From assembly GCF_900114215.1 (NCBI RefSeq), contig NZ_FOSG01000011.1, forward strand, positions 1-64,000: a stretch of 64,000 bases of DNA, given 5' to 3'. The notes below the pieces were generated by a model. That model was not told the origin of the DNA and did no database searches. It worked only from the letters and a program-made list of their open reading frames with translations. Positions 43,968 through 51,694 of the stretch are shown one piece after another; within the stretch, counting starts at the first letter, position 1; each line of letters opens with the position of its first letter. Source of the DNA: Streptomyces mangrovi. GTDB lineage: Bacteria; Actinomycetota; Actinomycetes; Streptomycetales; Streptomycetaceae. A program made the position numbers and the translations under genes.

Positions 43968-44864
43968 TCAGTCGGTCCGGCCGGTGGTCTCCCGCCTCCG
44001 TTCCGCGCCGGCCGCCCCGCCGTCCCCCTCGCCGCTGTCGCCGCTCTGCCGGGGGGAGCGCCATGCCCGAAGCAGCAGGACGGCGGCCGCCAGGGCGGCG
44101 ATCCCGGCCAGCACGGCCGCGTCGGGGATGCCGCCGCCCCATTCCGTCACCCACCGCTGCAGGGCGAACTCCTGGTCGACGTCGAGCAGCGCGGGCAGCG
44201 CGGAGGAGCCGTCGAAGACCAGGAAGACGGCGCCCAGCAGGATGAAGAACAGTCCGGACAGCAGCGAGATGCTGTGCGTCTCGAACCGTCCGACGCGCAG
44301 GGGGCGGCCGCGCAGCCACTTCCTGCGCCCCAGCTCGAAGCGCTCCCAGAACAGGGCCAGGACGAACAGCGGCACGGCCATGCCCAGCGCGTAGACGGCC
44401 AGCAGGGCGCCGCCGTACCAGGGGCTGCCGCTGACGGCGGCGACGGTCAGGACGCTGCCCAGGATGGGGCCGGCGCAGAAGCCCGCCAGCCCGTACACCG
44501 CGCCCAGGGCCAGGACCGACAGGGGCGAGGAGGGCCGGATGCCGGCCGCGGCCGTCTGCATCCGGCGCGAGGCGAACCCCAGGCCCAGAATCTGAGCGAC
44601 GCCGAGCGCGATGACCGTCCAGCCCGCGACGGTGACCAGCAGGTCGCGGTTGCCGTAGAACAGCCGGCTGGCGAAGGAGCCGGCGGCGCCCAGCGGGACG
44701 AGTGTCAGGCACAGGCCGCCGTAGAAGACCGCGGTCCGGCCCAGCAGCCGGGCCGGGCTGTTGAAGGAGTAGGCGAAGAAGGCGGGCAGCAGCAGGGCGC
44801 TGCACGGGCTGAGCAGGGCCAGCAGCCCGCCGGCGAACGCGGCGAGATATCCGATGTCGCTCAC
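43968..44864 (-). CDS. CcdA/DsbD-like thiol-disulfide membrane transporter
   Basis: A 298-residue protein with about seven membrane helices; its GTG start overlaps the DsbA-like stop in GTGA. The two redox Cys of the CcdA/DsbD family are in LLALLSPCSALLLP (Cys21) and GLAGFCAGPILG (Cys130). It would carry electrons from cytoplasmic thioredoxin to the outer face, to keep the DsbA-like protein or a copper chaperone reduced. The C-terminal 60 residues end in a soluble Glu/Gly/Arg-rich tail. It is the last gene of a four-gene operon. Confidence 0.88.
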   Translation of the reverse strand: MSDIGYLAAFAGGLLALLSPCSALLLPAFFAYSFNSPARLLGRTAVFYGGLCLTLVPLGAAGSFASRLFYGNRDLLVTVAGWTVIALGVAQILGLGFASRRMQTAAAGIRPSSPLSVLALGAVYGLAGFCAGPILGSVLTVAAVSGSPWYGGALLAVYALGMAVPLFVLALFWERFELGRRKWLRGRPLRVGRFETHSISLLSGLFFILLGAVFLVFDGSSALPALLDVDQEFALQRWVTEWGGGIPDAAVLAGIAALAAAVLLLRAWRSPRQSGDSGEGDGGAAGAERRRETTGRTD

Positions 44865-45610
44865 TTGGCGTGTGTCTCCGCAGCCTTCTTCGCGTCCTCG
44901 ATCGCGTCGGTGAAGACCTCGGTCGGCTGGGCGCCCAGGATGGGCCGGTCGTTGACCAGGAAGGCCGGGGTGCTGGTGACGCCCAGCTCGTAGCCTTCCC
45001 GGGAGTCGCGCTCGATCGCCTTGCCGGCGGCGTCGCTGTCCATGTCGGAGCGGAACTTCTCCAGGTCCTTCACCCCGGCCTCGCGGGCCATCTCCACGAG
45101 CTCGTCCCCGGCGAAGTGGCCGCTGTTCATCTTGCGCTCCTCGCCGAAGGCGAGCTTGTGGAACTCCCAGAACCTGCCCTGCCGCCCGGCGGCGTACCCG
45201 GCCCGCGCGGCGGCCTCGGACTCCTCGCCGAAGATCGGGAAGTCGCGCCACTCGATGCGCAGGACGCCGGACTCGACGTACTTCTCGATCAGTTCCGGCT
45301 CGGTGTCCCGGGCGAACTTCCCGCAGAACGGGCACTGGAAGTCGGCGTACTCGATCAGCACCACGGGGGCGTCGGTGCTGCCGATGGCGTTCGGGTCGCC
45401 GTCGTCGCGGCGGGCGAGGGCGAGGAGGTCCTCGTTGGGGGGTGCGGTGTCCTGCGGGGTCTCGACCCGGGCCGCGGGCTCGTCGTCGCCGGAGCCGGGG
45501 GCTGTGCCCAGGGCCGACACCAGGCCCAGGACGAGTGCGAGGACGAGAACGGCGACGGCGGCCAGGACGCCGCGCTTGCGGCGTGTGGACGTGCTGGACA
45601 TGGCGGGCAT
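44861..45610 (-). CDS. Membrane-anchored DsbA-like thioredoxin-fold protein
   Basis: The 249-residue protein starts at ATG behind GGAG. An N-terminal helix (about 13-34) anchors it in the membrane, followed by a linker and the thioredoxin/DsbA fold with VVLIEYADFQCPFCGKFA (Cys93, Cys96) and the cis-Pro region VTSTPAFLVNDR. It is expected to make or break disulfides outside the membrane. Coupling with the CcdA-like protein points to a reductive path. It is in one operon with the GCPVC membrane protein. Confidence 0.9.
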   Translation of the reverse strand: MPAMSSTSTRRKRGVLAAVAVLVLALVLGLVSALGTAPGSGDDEPAARVETPQDTAPPNEDLLALARRDDGDPNAIGSTDAPVVLIEYADFQCPFCGKFARDTEPELIEKYVESGVLRIEWRDFPIFGEESEAAARAGYAAGRQGRFWEFHKLAFGEERKMNSGHFAGDELVEMAREAGVKDLEKFRSDMDSDAAGKAIERDSREGYELGVTSTPAFLVNDRPILGAQPTEVFTDAIEDAKKAAETHAK

Positions 45611-45721
45611 GGCAAAGCTCCAGGAAGAACAGGGAGAGGGGAGGAACGGGAAGGAGTGGCGGAAAGCAGGGGAGAAGGGCAGGAGGAAGAGGTCTGCCGG
45701 AAGCCCTGCGGGGAGAAGCGG

Positions 45722-46216
45722 TCAGGCCGCGGGGGCCGCGTCCTGCACGGGAGCGCGGCAGGCGATCTCACCGGTCAGCCGCTTCACCGCCGCCACGGCC
45801 AGCAGGGCGACCGAGGCAAGGGCGAGGAACGGCTGGATGGGGGCCCAGACGCTGAGCGCGCCGGAGGTGCCCAGGGCGATGAGGACGAACTTGTTGCACA
45901 CCGGGCAGCCCACGGCCAGGAAGGACAGCACACCGCCGATGGAGCCGGAGCGCGAGGCCCGGGGGGCGCCGGGGGCCCTGACATAGGTGGCGAGGACGAT
46001 GCCGGCCAGCAGGGCGGTGGCGACGAGCGTCGGGTAGTTCCACCACAGCGTCGGGGTCATCCGGGAGAAGAGCGGGTTGGGGATGACGGCGGCGGGGAGG
46101 CCGACCAGCAGGGCGGTCAGGGCGGCGCCGCCCGCCGCGGCGCCCCAGCGCAGCGGGGTCCACGCCGCGAGGGCGATGCCGACCGTGCGCAGGGTGCGCG
46201 GAAGGGAGGAGAGCAT
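45722..46216 (-). CDS. Four-helix membrane protein with a GCPVC motif
   Basis: I do not recognise a named family. The 164-residue protein has four likely membrane helices (about 26-48, 62-78, 92-118, 122-143). Helix 3 holds the striking LAVGCPVCNKFVLIALG with Cys104 and Cys107, a CxxC that could bind copper or take part in thiol-disulfide exchange within the membrane. A TPTLWWNYPTL segment lies between helices 1 and 2, and a single Cys is near the C-terminus. Its place between a DsbA-like protein and a CsoR-type operator suggests a metal or redox role. Confidence 0.75.
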   Translation of the reverse strand: MLSSLPRTLRTVGIALAAWTPLRWGAAAGGAALTALLVGLPAAVIPNPLFSRMTPTLWWNYPTLVATALLAGIVLATYVRAPGAPRASRSGSIGGVLSFLAVGCPVCNKFVLIALGTSGALSVWAPIQPFLALASVALLAVAAVKRLTGEIACRAPVQDAAPAA

Positions 46217-46329
46217 GAGGGAGATCCTGTCCTGTCGTGACGCGGAACCGGGGGACCGGAAGGTCCGTGTGCGGACCGCGTGTGAACGATGGCGACGGCG
46301 GGAGCCGCGGAAGGCGGCCCCGGACAGGT

Positions 46330-46761
46330 CTAGATCCTCAGGACGGTGAAGGCGTGCGGGTCGTGCGTGACGGGCCCGGCCCGGCCGGTGGGAGCCCGGG
46401 CGCCGTGGATGCCGGGGTCCGCGGACACGGGGCGCCCGTGGACCTCGGGCGCCGCCACGGGGTCTCCCGCGCCTGTGGCGGGAACGACCGCCGGCGCGCC
46501 CTCGTCGCCGGAGCACGAGGGGGAGTCACCGTCGCCCGCCGTGGGCGCGGTCACCACCGCCATCACCCGGTCGGCGTACGCGGGCGTCCCTGAGGCGTGG
46601 GACCCCTCCGCGAGGAGTGCGGACCCGGCGGGGGTGAGAGCGCGGTCCTGATGGGCCGAGGAGGCCGACGCCGGGACGCAGAGCACCGTCAGCAGGGCCG
46701 TGAGGGCCAGGGCGCAGACGGCCCACGGGGAGAGGCCGGGGAGGCGGCGGAAGACGTGCAT
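46330..46761 (-). CDS. Small secreted hypothetical protein
   Basis: The 143-residue product starts at ATG behind GGGGGAG. A signal peptide covers residues 1-33 (VCALALTALLTVLCVPASA). The exported part is Ala/Gly/Pro-rich with several His and only one Cys, and ends in FTVLRI. The build recalls small exported DUF6153-like proteins, but the match is weak. As first gene behind a CsoR-type palindrome it may be a periplasmic-side metal or thiol buffer; this is inference. Confidence 0.6.
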   Translation of the reverse strand: MHVFRRLPGLSPWAVCALALTALLTVLCVPASASSAHQDRALTPAGSALLAEGSHASGTPAYADRVMAVVTAPTAGDGDSPSCSGDEGAPAVVPATGAGDPVAAPEVHGRPVSADPGIHGARAPTGRAGPVTHDPHAFTVLRI

Positions 46762-46931
46762 CGCTTGTGCTCCCCCTCTCCCGCAGGGCCCGGTCGGCGT
46801 GAAACATGCGGTCCACCGGGTGACCGGGGACGCTCGGCAGCGTACAGGACGGTGTCGGCCGTGGGTCTTCCCTCCTTCCGCGGGGCGGGTGGGGCGGGAG
46901 AGGCCGGGGCGCGGACACCACCTCCGTTTCT

Positions 46932-46947
46932 ATACCCCTAGGGGTAT
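46932..46947. promoter_or_regulatory. CsoR-type operator, perfect 16-bp palindrome
   Basis: ATACCCCTAGGGGTAT is a perfect inverted repeat matching the CsoR-family operator form. The only gene it can serve is the minus-strand operon starting at 46761, 171 bases away. It is fully symmetric, unlike the two cstR-locus sites. Confidence 0.85.
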
Positions 46948-47040
46948 GAATGTCCAGAGGGGCCCGTCACGTGCGGTCGGCCCCGGGGGGCGAGCAGGCC
47001 CGCTCGATCGATGCTCTGGTGCGCATGGAGCGCCCCCGCC

Positions 47041-47070
47041 CCCGTCCGAGCCGCCCCCGTCCGAGCCGCC
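47041..47070. repeat. 15-bp tandem repeat, two copies
   Basis: CCCGTCCGAGCCGCC is present twice in tandem in the stretch between the CsoR-type operator and the VOC gene end. The 363 bases 46762-47124 hold no other gene that I can support. Confidence 0.85.
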
Positions 47071-47085
47071 CCCCTCTGATCCGCT

Positions 47086-47103
47086 CCGGTCGGGGCCGAC
47101 CGG
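47086..47103 (-). terminator. Short hairpin after the VOC gene
   Basis: CCGGTCGG-GG-CCGACCGG lies 22 bases past the VOC stop on its 3' side. Confidence 0.4.
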
Positions 47104-47124
47104 GCCGGGACGGGGCGCCGGGCG

Positions 47125-47601
47125 TCACTTTCCGGCGGCCTCCCGCAGGGCCTGGACGTCGATCTTCCTCATGCCCAGCATGGCCTTCATGACCTGCTGG
47201 GACACCGTCGGGTCGGGGTGGCTCAGCAGCTCGGGCAGCTCCCGCGGGACGATCTGCCACGACAGGCCGTAGCGGTCCTTGAGCCAGCCGCACACGCTCT
47301 CTTCGCCGCCGTCGGTGAGACCGGCCCACAGCTCGTCCACCTCCGCCTGGTCGGCGCAGTCCACCGAGAGCGAGATCGCCTCGCTGAAGGTGAACTCCGG
47401 GCCGCCGTTGAGCGCGATGAACTCGCGTCCCGCGAGCTCGAAGGTGACGGTCATGACCGATCCCGGCTCGCCCGGCCCGGCCTCGCCGTAGTGCTGGACG
47501 TCCGTGATCCGGGAGTCGGGGAAGAGAGAGGTGTAGTACCGGGCGGCCTCCTCGGCCCGGCCGTCGAACCACAGACAGGTCGCGATCTTCTGCTTCTGCA
47601 T
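47125..47601 (-). CDS. VOC-superfamily (PhnB-like) protein
   Basis: A 158-residue protein, ATG behind GGAGG. It has the PhnB/3-demethylubiquinone-methyltransferase-like form of the vicinal-oxygen-chelate fold: TCLWFDGRAEEAARYYTSLFP, FELAGREFIALNGGP and GWLKDRYGLSWQIVP. Metal-dependent chemistry on a small molecule is possible, but no function has been fixed for most members. It has no link to its neighbours that I can see. Confidence 0.88.
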   Translation of the reverse strand: MQKQKIATCLWFDGRAEEAARYYTSLFPDSRITDVQHYGEAGPGEPGSVMTVTFELAGREFIALNGGPEFTFSEAISLSVDCADQAEVDELWAGLTDGGEESVCGWLKDRYGLSWQIVPRELPELLSHPDPTVSQQVMKAMLGMRKIDVQALREAAGK

Positions 47602-47746
47602 GGCATGCCCTCCTGGTGTGCGGATGCCGAACGCCTTCCGATGGGTGGACCGGCCGGGCCGCCGGAACTCATCGCCGCCCGCCCGGTGGATCCGGACGGG
47701 CGGCGCATCGGGCGGGGGCGGAAGGAGACGGAAGGATGCCGACGCG

Positions 47747-47784
47747 CCGGTGGCGCGGCGGTCCGAAGACCGCCGCGCCACCGG
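47747..47784 (-). terminator. Terminator of the xylanase gene, UUCG tetraloop
   Basis: Perfect 17-base arms (47747-47763, 47768-47784) close over four bases that read TTCG on the minus strand, flanked by C and G, the very stable cUUCGg form. It lies 44 bases past the xylanase stop. Confidence 0.9.
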
Positions 47785-47827
47785 TTGTGGGGGGAGGGAG
47801 TGTGTGCGGGAGCCGCCGTGACCGGGG

Positions 47828-49267
47828 TCAGGAGGCGGTGCAGGAACCGAGCCGGGGCGCGTTCCAGTTGCCGTTGGCCATCACCGTGAAGCCGAAGCTG
47901 GTGGAGGAGCCGGCCGCCAGGGTGCCGTTCCCGCTGGGCCGCATGGTCATGACGTTGCCGCTGGAGTCCCAGCTCGGGGTGCCGTTCCAGGTGGCGGAGA
48001 TCTTCTGGGGCGAGGAGACGGTCACCGTCGTGGACCAGTTGGTGATCGGGGCGCTGCCGGCCCTGACGGTCACCCTGCCGTTGAAGCGGTCGCCCCATCG
48101 TTCGGTCTGCTCGTAGGTGACGGTGCAGGAGGCCGTGTCGCCGCCACCGGTGGTCCCGCCGTCCGTGCCGCCGTCGGTGCCTCCCGTGGTCCCGCCGCCG
48201 TCGGAGCCGCCGAGGGCCTCCATGACGCCCTGGTAGGCGGGCTTCTTGTTGTAGTTGCCGTCGAAGAGCAGCGGGGTGTCGGAGGAGCGCCAGGAGTACT
48301 TGTCGGTCACGCCCCAGACGGTGATGCCGGTGCAGCGCGAGACGGCCAGGCAGGCCTGGGTGACGCCCTTGAACTGCTCGGCCTGGGAGGAGCCGGAGCC
48401 GGCGATGTCGAGCTCGGTGATCTGGACGTCGACGCCGAGGTCGGCGAAGTTCTGCAGGGTGGTGTGGTAGTTGCTGGGCACCGGGTTGCCGCTGTTGAAG
48501 TGGGCCTGGAAGCCGACGCAGTCGATGGGCACGCCGCGCGACTTGAAGTCCCTGACCATGTTGTACACGGCCTGGGTCTTGGCGTGGTTCCAGTTGTCGG
48601 TGTTGTAGTCGTTGTAGCAGAGCTTGGCGTCCGGGTCGGCGGCCCGGGCGGTGCGGAAGGCCTCCTCGATGAAGCCGTTGCCCAGGCGCTGCTGGAAGAC
48701 GGAGTTGCGGCGCGCGCCGCTGGAGCCGTCCTCGAACGCCTCGTTGACCACGTCCCAGGAGTGGACCTGGCCCTTGTACTGGCCCATCACCCGGTTGATG
48801 TGGTTGTTCATCGTCGAGCGCAGGTCGTTCGTGGACAGGCTGGTCACCCAGCTCGGCAGCTGGGAGTGCCACACCAGGGTGTGGCCGCGCAGCTTCATGC
48901 CCTGGCTGCGGGCGTGGTTGGCGATCCGGTCGGCGGTGGAGAAGTTGAACGAGTTGCGGGAGGGCTGCAGAGCGTCCCACTTCATCGCGTTCTCGGCGGT
49001 GATCGAGTCGAACTCGCGGTTCAGGACGCTCATGTAGTCCGACTCGCCCATCCGGCCGGCGGCGATCGCGGTGCCGAAGTAGCGGCCCTGCTCGGCCGCT
49101 GCCCCGGCCAGGGTGGAGGCGGCGGAGGCGGTGCCGGTCAGAGCGGTGACGGTGCCTGCGGCCGCCAGCGCCAGAGTGGCACCCACGACCAGCGCGTTGC
49201 GCAGCGCGGAGCGGCCGCGCCGGCCTGGTGTTCTGGGTTCGTGGGAGGTGCGGGGGGTGTCGATCAC
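47828..49267 (-). CDS. Secreted GH10 endo-1,4-beta-xylanase with CBM2
   Basis: The 479-residue enzyme starts at GTG behind AAGGGA. A signal peptide with twin Arg ends near Ala50. The GH10 barrel (about 53-352) shows HTLVWHSQLPSW, acid/base WDVVNEAF (Glu176) and nucleophile ITELDI (Glu285). A Gly/Thr/Asp linker leads to a family-2 binding module (381-479) with Cys at both ends and conserved Trp. It cuts xylan chains and binds cellulose. The GAAA-TTTC elements and a well-formed promoter upstream suggest xylan-responsive control rather than CebR, whose box is absent. Confidence 0.95.
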   Translation of the reverse strand: MIDTPRTSHEPRTPGRRGRSALRNALVVGATLALAAAGTVTALTGTASAASTLAGAAAEQGRYFGTAIAAGRMGESDYMSVLNREFDSITAENAMKWDALQPSRNSFNFSTADRIANHARSQGMKLRGHTLVWHSQLPSWVTSLSTNDLRSTMNNHINRVMGQYKGQVHSWDVVNEAFEDGSSGARRNSVFQQRLGNGFIEEAFRTARAADPDAKLCYNDYNTDNWNHAKTQAVYNMVRDFKSRGVPIDCVGFQAHFNSGNPVPSNYHTTLQNFADLGVDVQITELDIAGSGSSQAEQFKGVTQACLAVSRCTGITVWGVTDKYSWRSSDTPLLFDGNYNKKPAYQGVMEALGGSDGGGTTGGTDGGTDGGTTGGGDTASCTVTYEQTERWGDRFNGRVTVRAGSAPITNWSTTVTVSSPQKISATWNGTPSWDSSGNVMTMRPSGNGTLAAGSSTSFGFTVMANGNWNAPRLGSCTAS

Positions 49268-49417
49268 TGCGGTCCCTTCGTCCGTGGCCCGCCTTCGTCC
49301 TGCCGGGGCAGGACGGGACGCCGTCGGGCCGGTGGGTGTGCCGTTCGCGGCTCCTGGCCCCGCCGACCGGCGCGAGGCCGGTGACAGGTCCATGGCGATC
49401 AGCAACGATCGAAGTGG

Positions 49418-49446
49418 AGTATGCGCTGACCACGAGTCAGCGTCAA
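49418..49446 (-). promoter_or_regulatory. Xylanase promoter with inverted repeat in its spacer
   Basis: On the minus strand TTGACG, exactly 17 bases and CATACT form a strong promoter. CGCTGAC-5-GTCAGCG (49424-49442) fills the spacer and touches the -35, so a repressor there would block polymerase. The leader would be about 145 bases. Confidence 0.72.
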
Positions 49447-49455
49447 TGCTTCCTT

Positions 49456-49470
49456 CCGGAAAAATTTCGG
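49456..49470. promoter_or_regulatory. GAAA-TTTC-like element upstream of the xylanase -35
   Basis: CCGGAAAAATTTCGG contains GAAA and TTTC with two bases between them, an imperfect form of the repeat known upstream of Streptomyces xylanase genes, 10 bases before the -35. Confidence 0.5.
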
Positions 49471-49556
49471 ATGCTATCGAGGTCCAGCCCCCCTCCCTGG
49501 CATGGTTGTTGGAGTATGCGAAGGGGGGAATGGATCGATCGGGGCATGTTCCCGGT

Positions 49557-49567
49557 CGAAAGTTTCG
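49557..49567. promoter_or_regulatory. Xylanase-type operator CGAAAGTTTCG
   Basis: This 11-bp inverted repeat equals the GAAAnTTTC element described upstream of xylanase genes in Streptomyces. It lies 110 bases before the -35. The remaining 49568-49981 stretch holds nothing else that I can support. Confidence 0.7.
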
Positions 49568-49981
49568 GTCTTTTTCCGGATGGAACAAGAGGTCGTCCAC
49601 CGCACGGTCATGAGCCCCGGCCCCGGGCAGCACAAGGCCGCGCCGCGACGAGGGGGAGGGGCGTCGCGGGCGCGGCCGTACCGTGCGCGTGCCCGGCGAT
49701 CCGCCGCTCACACCCGGTTGGCCGTGGAAAAGCGATCCGCGTCCGCCTTCCCGGGCCGACCTCCAGCGGACAGCTTCCACGGGCACTGTGACGGCGCATC
49801 ACCCGTTCGGCGTATTCGCCTCTCCGGCCAGGGGCGATGTCACCGGAGCCGGTGGGGCACTTCTATCCTTCCCCCGGAGCCGAACGGCGCGCGGACGGCC
49901 GCGGCTCCGCGCCGCCCCGCCGGGCGGACGGTCCGGACGGCGCACGGCCAGGACCTCTCGAGCGACGTACGGAGTGTGCCC

Positions 49982-50437
49982 GTGGCACTGTGGAACCGCC
50001 TCAAGGAATCCGCACAGACGATGCAGGCCCAGCTGGAGGAGAGGAGGAACGAGCTCAGAGGCGGCGCGTTCCGCGACGCGTCCATGGCGATGTGCGCACT
50101 CGTCGCCGCGGCCGACGGCACGGTCGACCCGGCCGAGCGGCGCCGTGTCGCCTATCTGATCGCCAACAACGAAGTACTGAAGAACTTCCCCGCCGACGAG
50201 TTGCAAGGCCTCTTCGAGGGCCGGCTGGACGCGATCGCCGCCGACCGCGAGAGCGGCAGGGCCGACGCCCTCCGGGAGATCGCCGGGGTCAGGAGAAAGC
50301 CGCTGGAGGCGCGCGCCGTCGTCCAGATCGGCATCGTCATCGCAGGCGCCGACGGCCGCTTCGACCTCGCCGAACGGGCCGTGGTCCGTGAGGTCTGCCG
50401 GGCACTGGACCTGCCCCCGCACGAGTTCGACCTGTGA
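49982..50437 (+). CDS. TerB-family tellurite-resistance-like protein
   Basis: A 151-residue all-helical protein, GTG behind GGAG. The TerB fold is shown by FRDASMAMCALVAAADGTVDPAER (split by its core), FPADELQGLFEGRLD and VVQIGIVIAGADGRFDLAERAVVREVC. The two acidic ADG loops can bind metal. TerB proteins belong to tellurite/phage/stress modules, but no other ter gene is near, so it is a stand-alone stress protein of unknown job. Confidence 0.9.
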   Translation: MALWNRLKESAQTMQAQLEERRNELRGGAFRDASMAMCALVAAADGTVDPAERRRVAYLIANNEVLKNFPADELQGLFEGRLDAIAADRESGRADALREIAGVRRKPLEARAVVQIGIVIAGADGRFDLAERAVVREVCRALDLPPHEFDL

Positions 50438-50638
50438 ACCGGTGAGCGCGGGGGCCCGCACCTCATCACACCCCCGCGCCCCCGCACCCCGTGCTTCCAT
50501 GCCCGGTCCTCTCCCACCGCCGTCCCTCGTCCACATGGCCCACCGCGCCGTTTCGCGCCGCGTACTGCGGGAACCCGCCGCGAGCGGCAACCGAACGGCA
50601 CCACGTACGGCGACGTACGGCGAGGGACAGAGGGACAG

Positions 50639-51616
50639 ATGCAGATCGGCTACAAACTGGCGGCGGAGGCGTTCGGGCCCGCCGAACTCGTCCGGCAGGC
50701 GGTCCGCGCGGAGCAGGCCGGTTTCGACTTCGTCGAGATCAGCGACCACTACCACCCGTGGCTGGACAACCAGGGCCACTCGCCGTTCGCCTGGACGGTC
50801 CTGGGCACCATCGCGGCGAGGACCGAGCGCATCGGGCTGGCCACCGGCGTGACCTGCCCGACCGTGCGGTACCACCCGGCGATCATCGCCCAGGCCGCCG
50901 CGACGCTCGCCCTGCTCTCGGAGGGCCGGTTCGTCCTCGGCGTCGGCGCCGGCGAGCGGCTCAACGAGCACGTCGTCGGCCGGGGCTTCCCCGCCGTCGC
51001 CGCGCGCCACGAGATGTTCCGCGAGGCGCTGGAGATCATCCGGCTGCTGTGGCGCGGCGGATACCGGTCCTACGAGGGCAAGCACCTGCACCTGGAGGAC
51101 GCGCGGGTCTTCGACCTCCCCGAGGAGCTTCCGCTGATCGCGGTGGCCGCCAGCGGCCGCCCGTCGGCGCGGATCGCCGCCGAGCTCGGCGACGGGCTGT
51201 TCGCGACCGAGGCCAAGCCCGAGATCCTGCGCCACTACCACGACGCCGGCGGTTCCGGCCCCGCCTACGCCGAGGTGCCCGTGGCCTGGGCTCCCGACGA
51301 GCACACCGCGGCCCGGGCCGTCCTGGAGACCACACGGTGGGCCGTCACCGGCTGGAAGGTCATGAGCGAGCTGCCCAACCCGGTCAACTTCGCGGCCGCC
51401 ACCACCACCGTCCGCGAGGAGGACATCCTCGCCAACTTCGCCTGCGGCCCGGACCCGGCCGGGTTCGTGGAGATGGCGCAGCGGTACGTGGACGCGGGCT
51501 TCGACCGGCTGGTGCTGATGAACGCCGGCCCCGACCCGGACGGCTTCCTGGAGTTCTACAGCGGTGAGCTGGACCAGCGCATCCGCGCACTGTCGCCGCG
51601 CCCGGCCGACTCCTGA
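50639..51616 (+). CDS. F420-dependent LLM-class oxidoreductase
   Basis: The 325-residue protein starts at ATG about 9 bases after GAGGG. It is a luciferase-like TIM barrel of the glucose-6-phosphate-dehydrogenase-like F420 group: VEISDHYHPWLDNQGHSPFAW (split at its Leu), LATGVTCPTVRYHPA and GRFVLGVGAGERLNEHVVG. It probably transfers hydride between F420 and an unknown alcohol or lactol. A bidirectional terminator separates it from the MFS gene. Confidence 0.9.
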   Translation: MQIGYKLAAEAFGPAELVRQAVRAEQAGFDFVEISDHYHPWLDNQGHSPFAWTVLGTIAARTERIGLATGVTCPTVRYHPAIIAQAAATLALLSEGRFVLGVGAGERLNEHVVGRGFPAVAARHEMFREALEIIRLLWRGGYRSYEGKHLHLEDARVFDLPEELPLIAVAASGRPSARIAAELGDGLFATEAKPEILRHYHDAGGSGPAYAEVPVAWAPDEHTAARAVLETTRWAVTGWKVMSELPNPVNFAAATTTVREEDILANFACGPDPAGFVEMAQRYVDAGFDRLVLMNAGPDPDGFLEFYSGELDQRIRALSPRPADS

Positions 51617-51621
51617 GCGGC

Positions 51622-51689
51622 GCCCCCCTGAACGGCGGAGGGGTGCTGCGGCGGTACCGCCGCAGCACCCCTCCGCCGTTCAGGGGGGC
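51622..51689. terminator. 68-bp perfect palindrome, convergent terminator
   Basis: Two 34-base arms meet at 51655/51656 without mismatch or spacer. The palindrome fills nearly the whole gap between the converging LLM and MFS stops, giving each message the same hairpin. Confidence 0.9.
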
Positions 51690-51694
51690 CGGGG

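Noticed and set aside
49568..49981. Possible gene in the long gap between the xylanase promoter and terB
   Set aside because: Frames there lack ribosome sites and third-position bias consistent with a gene; I see nothing to support.
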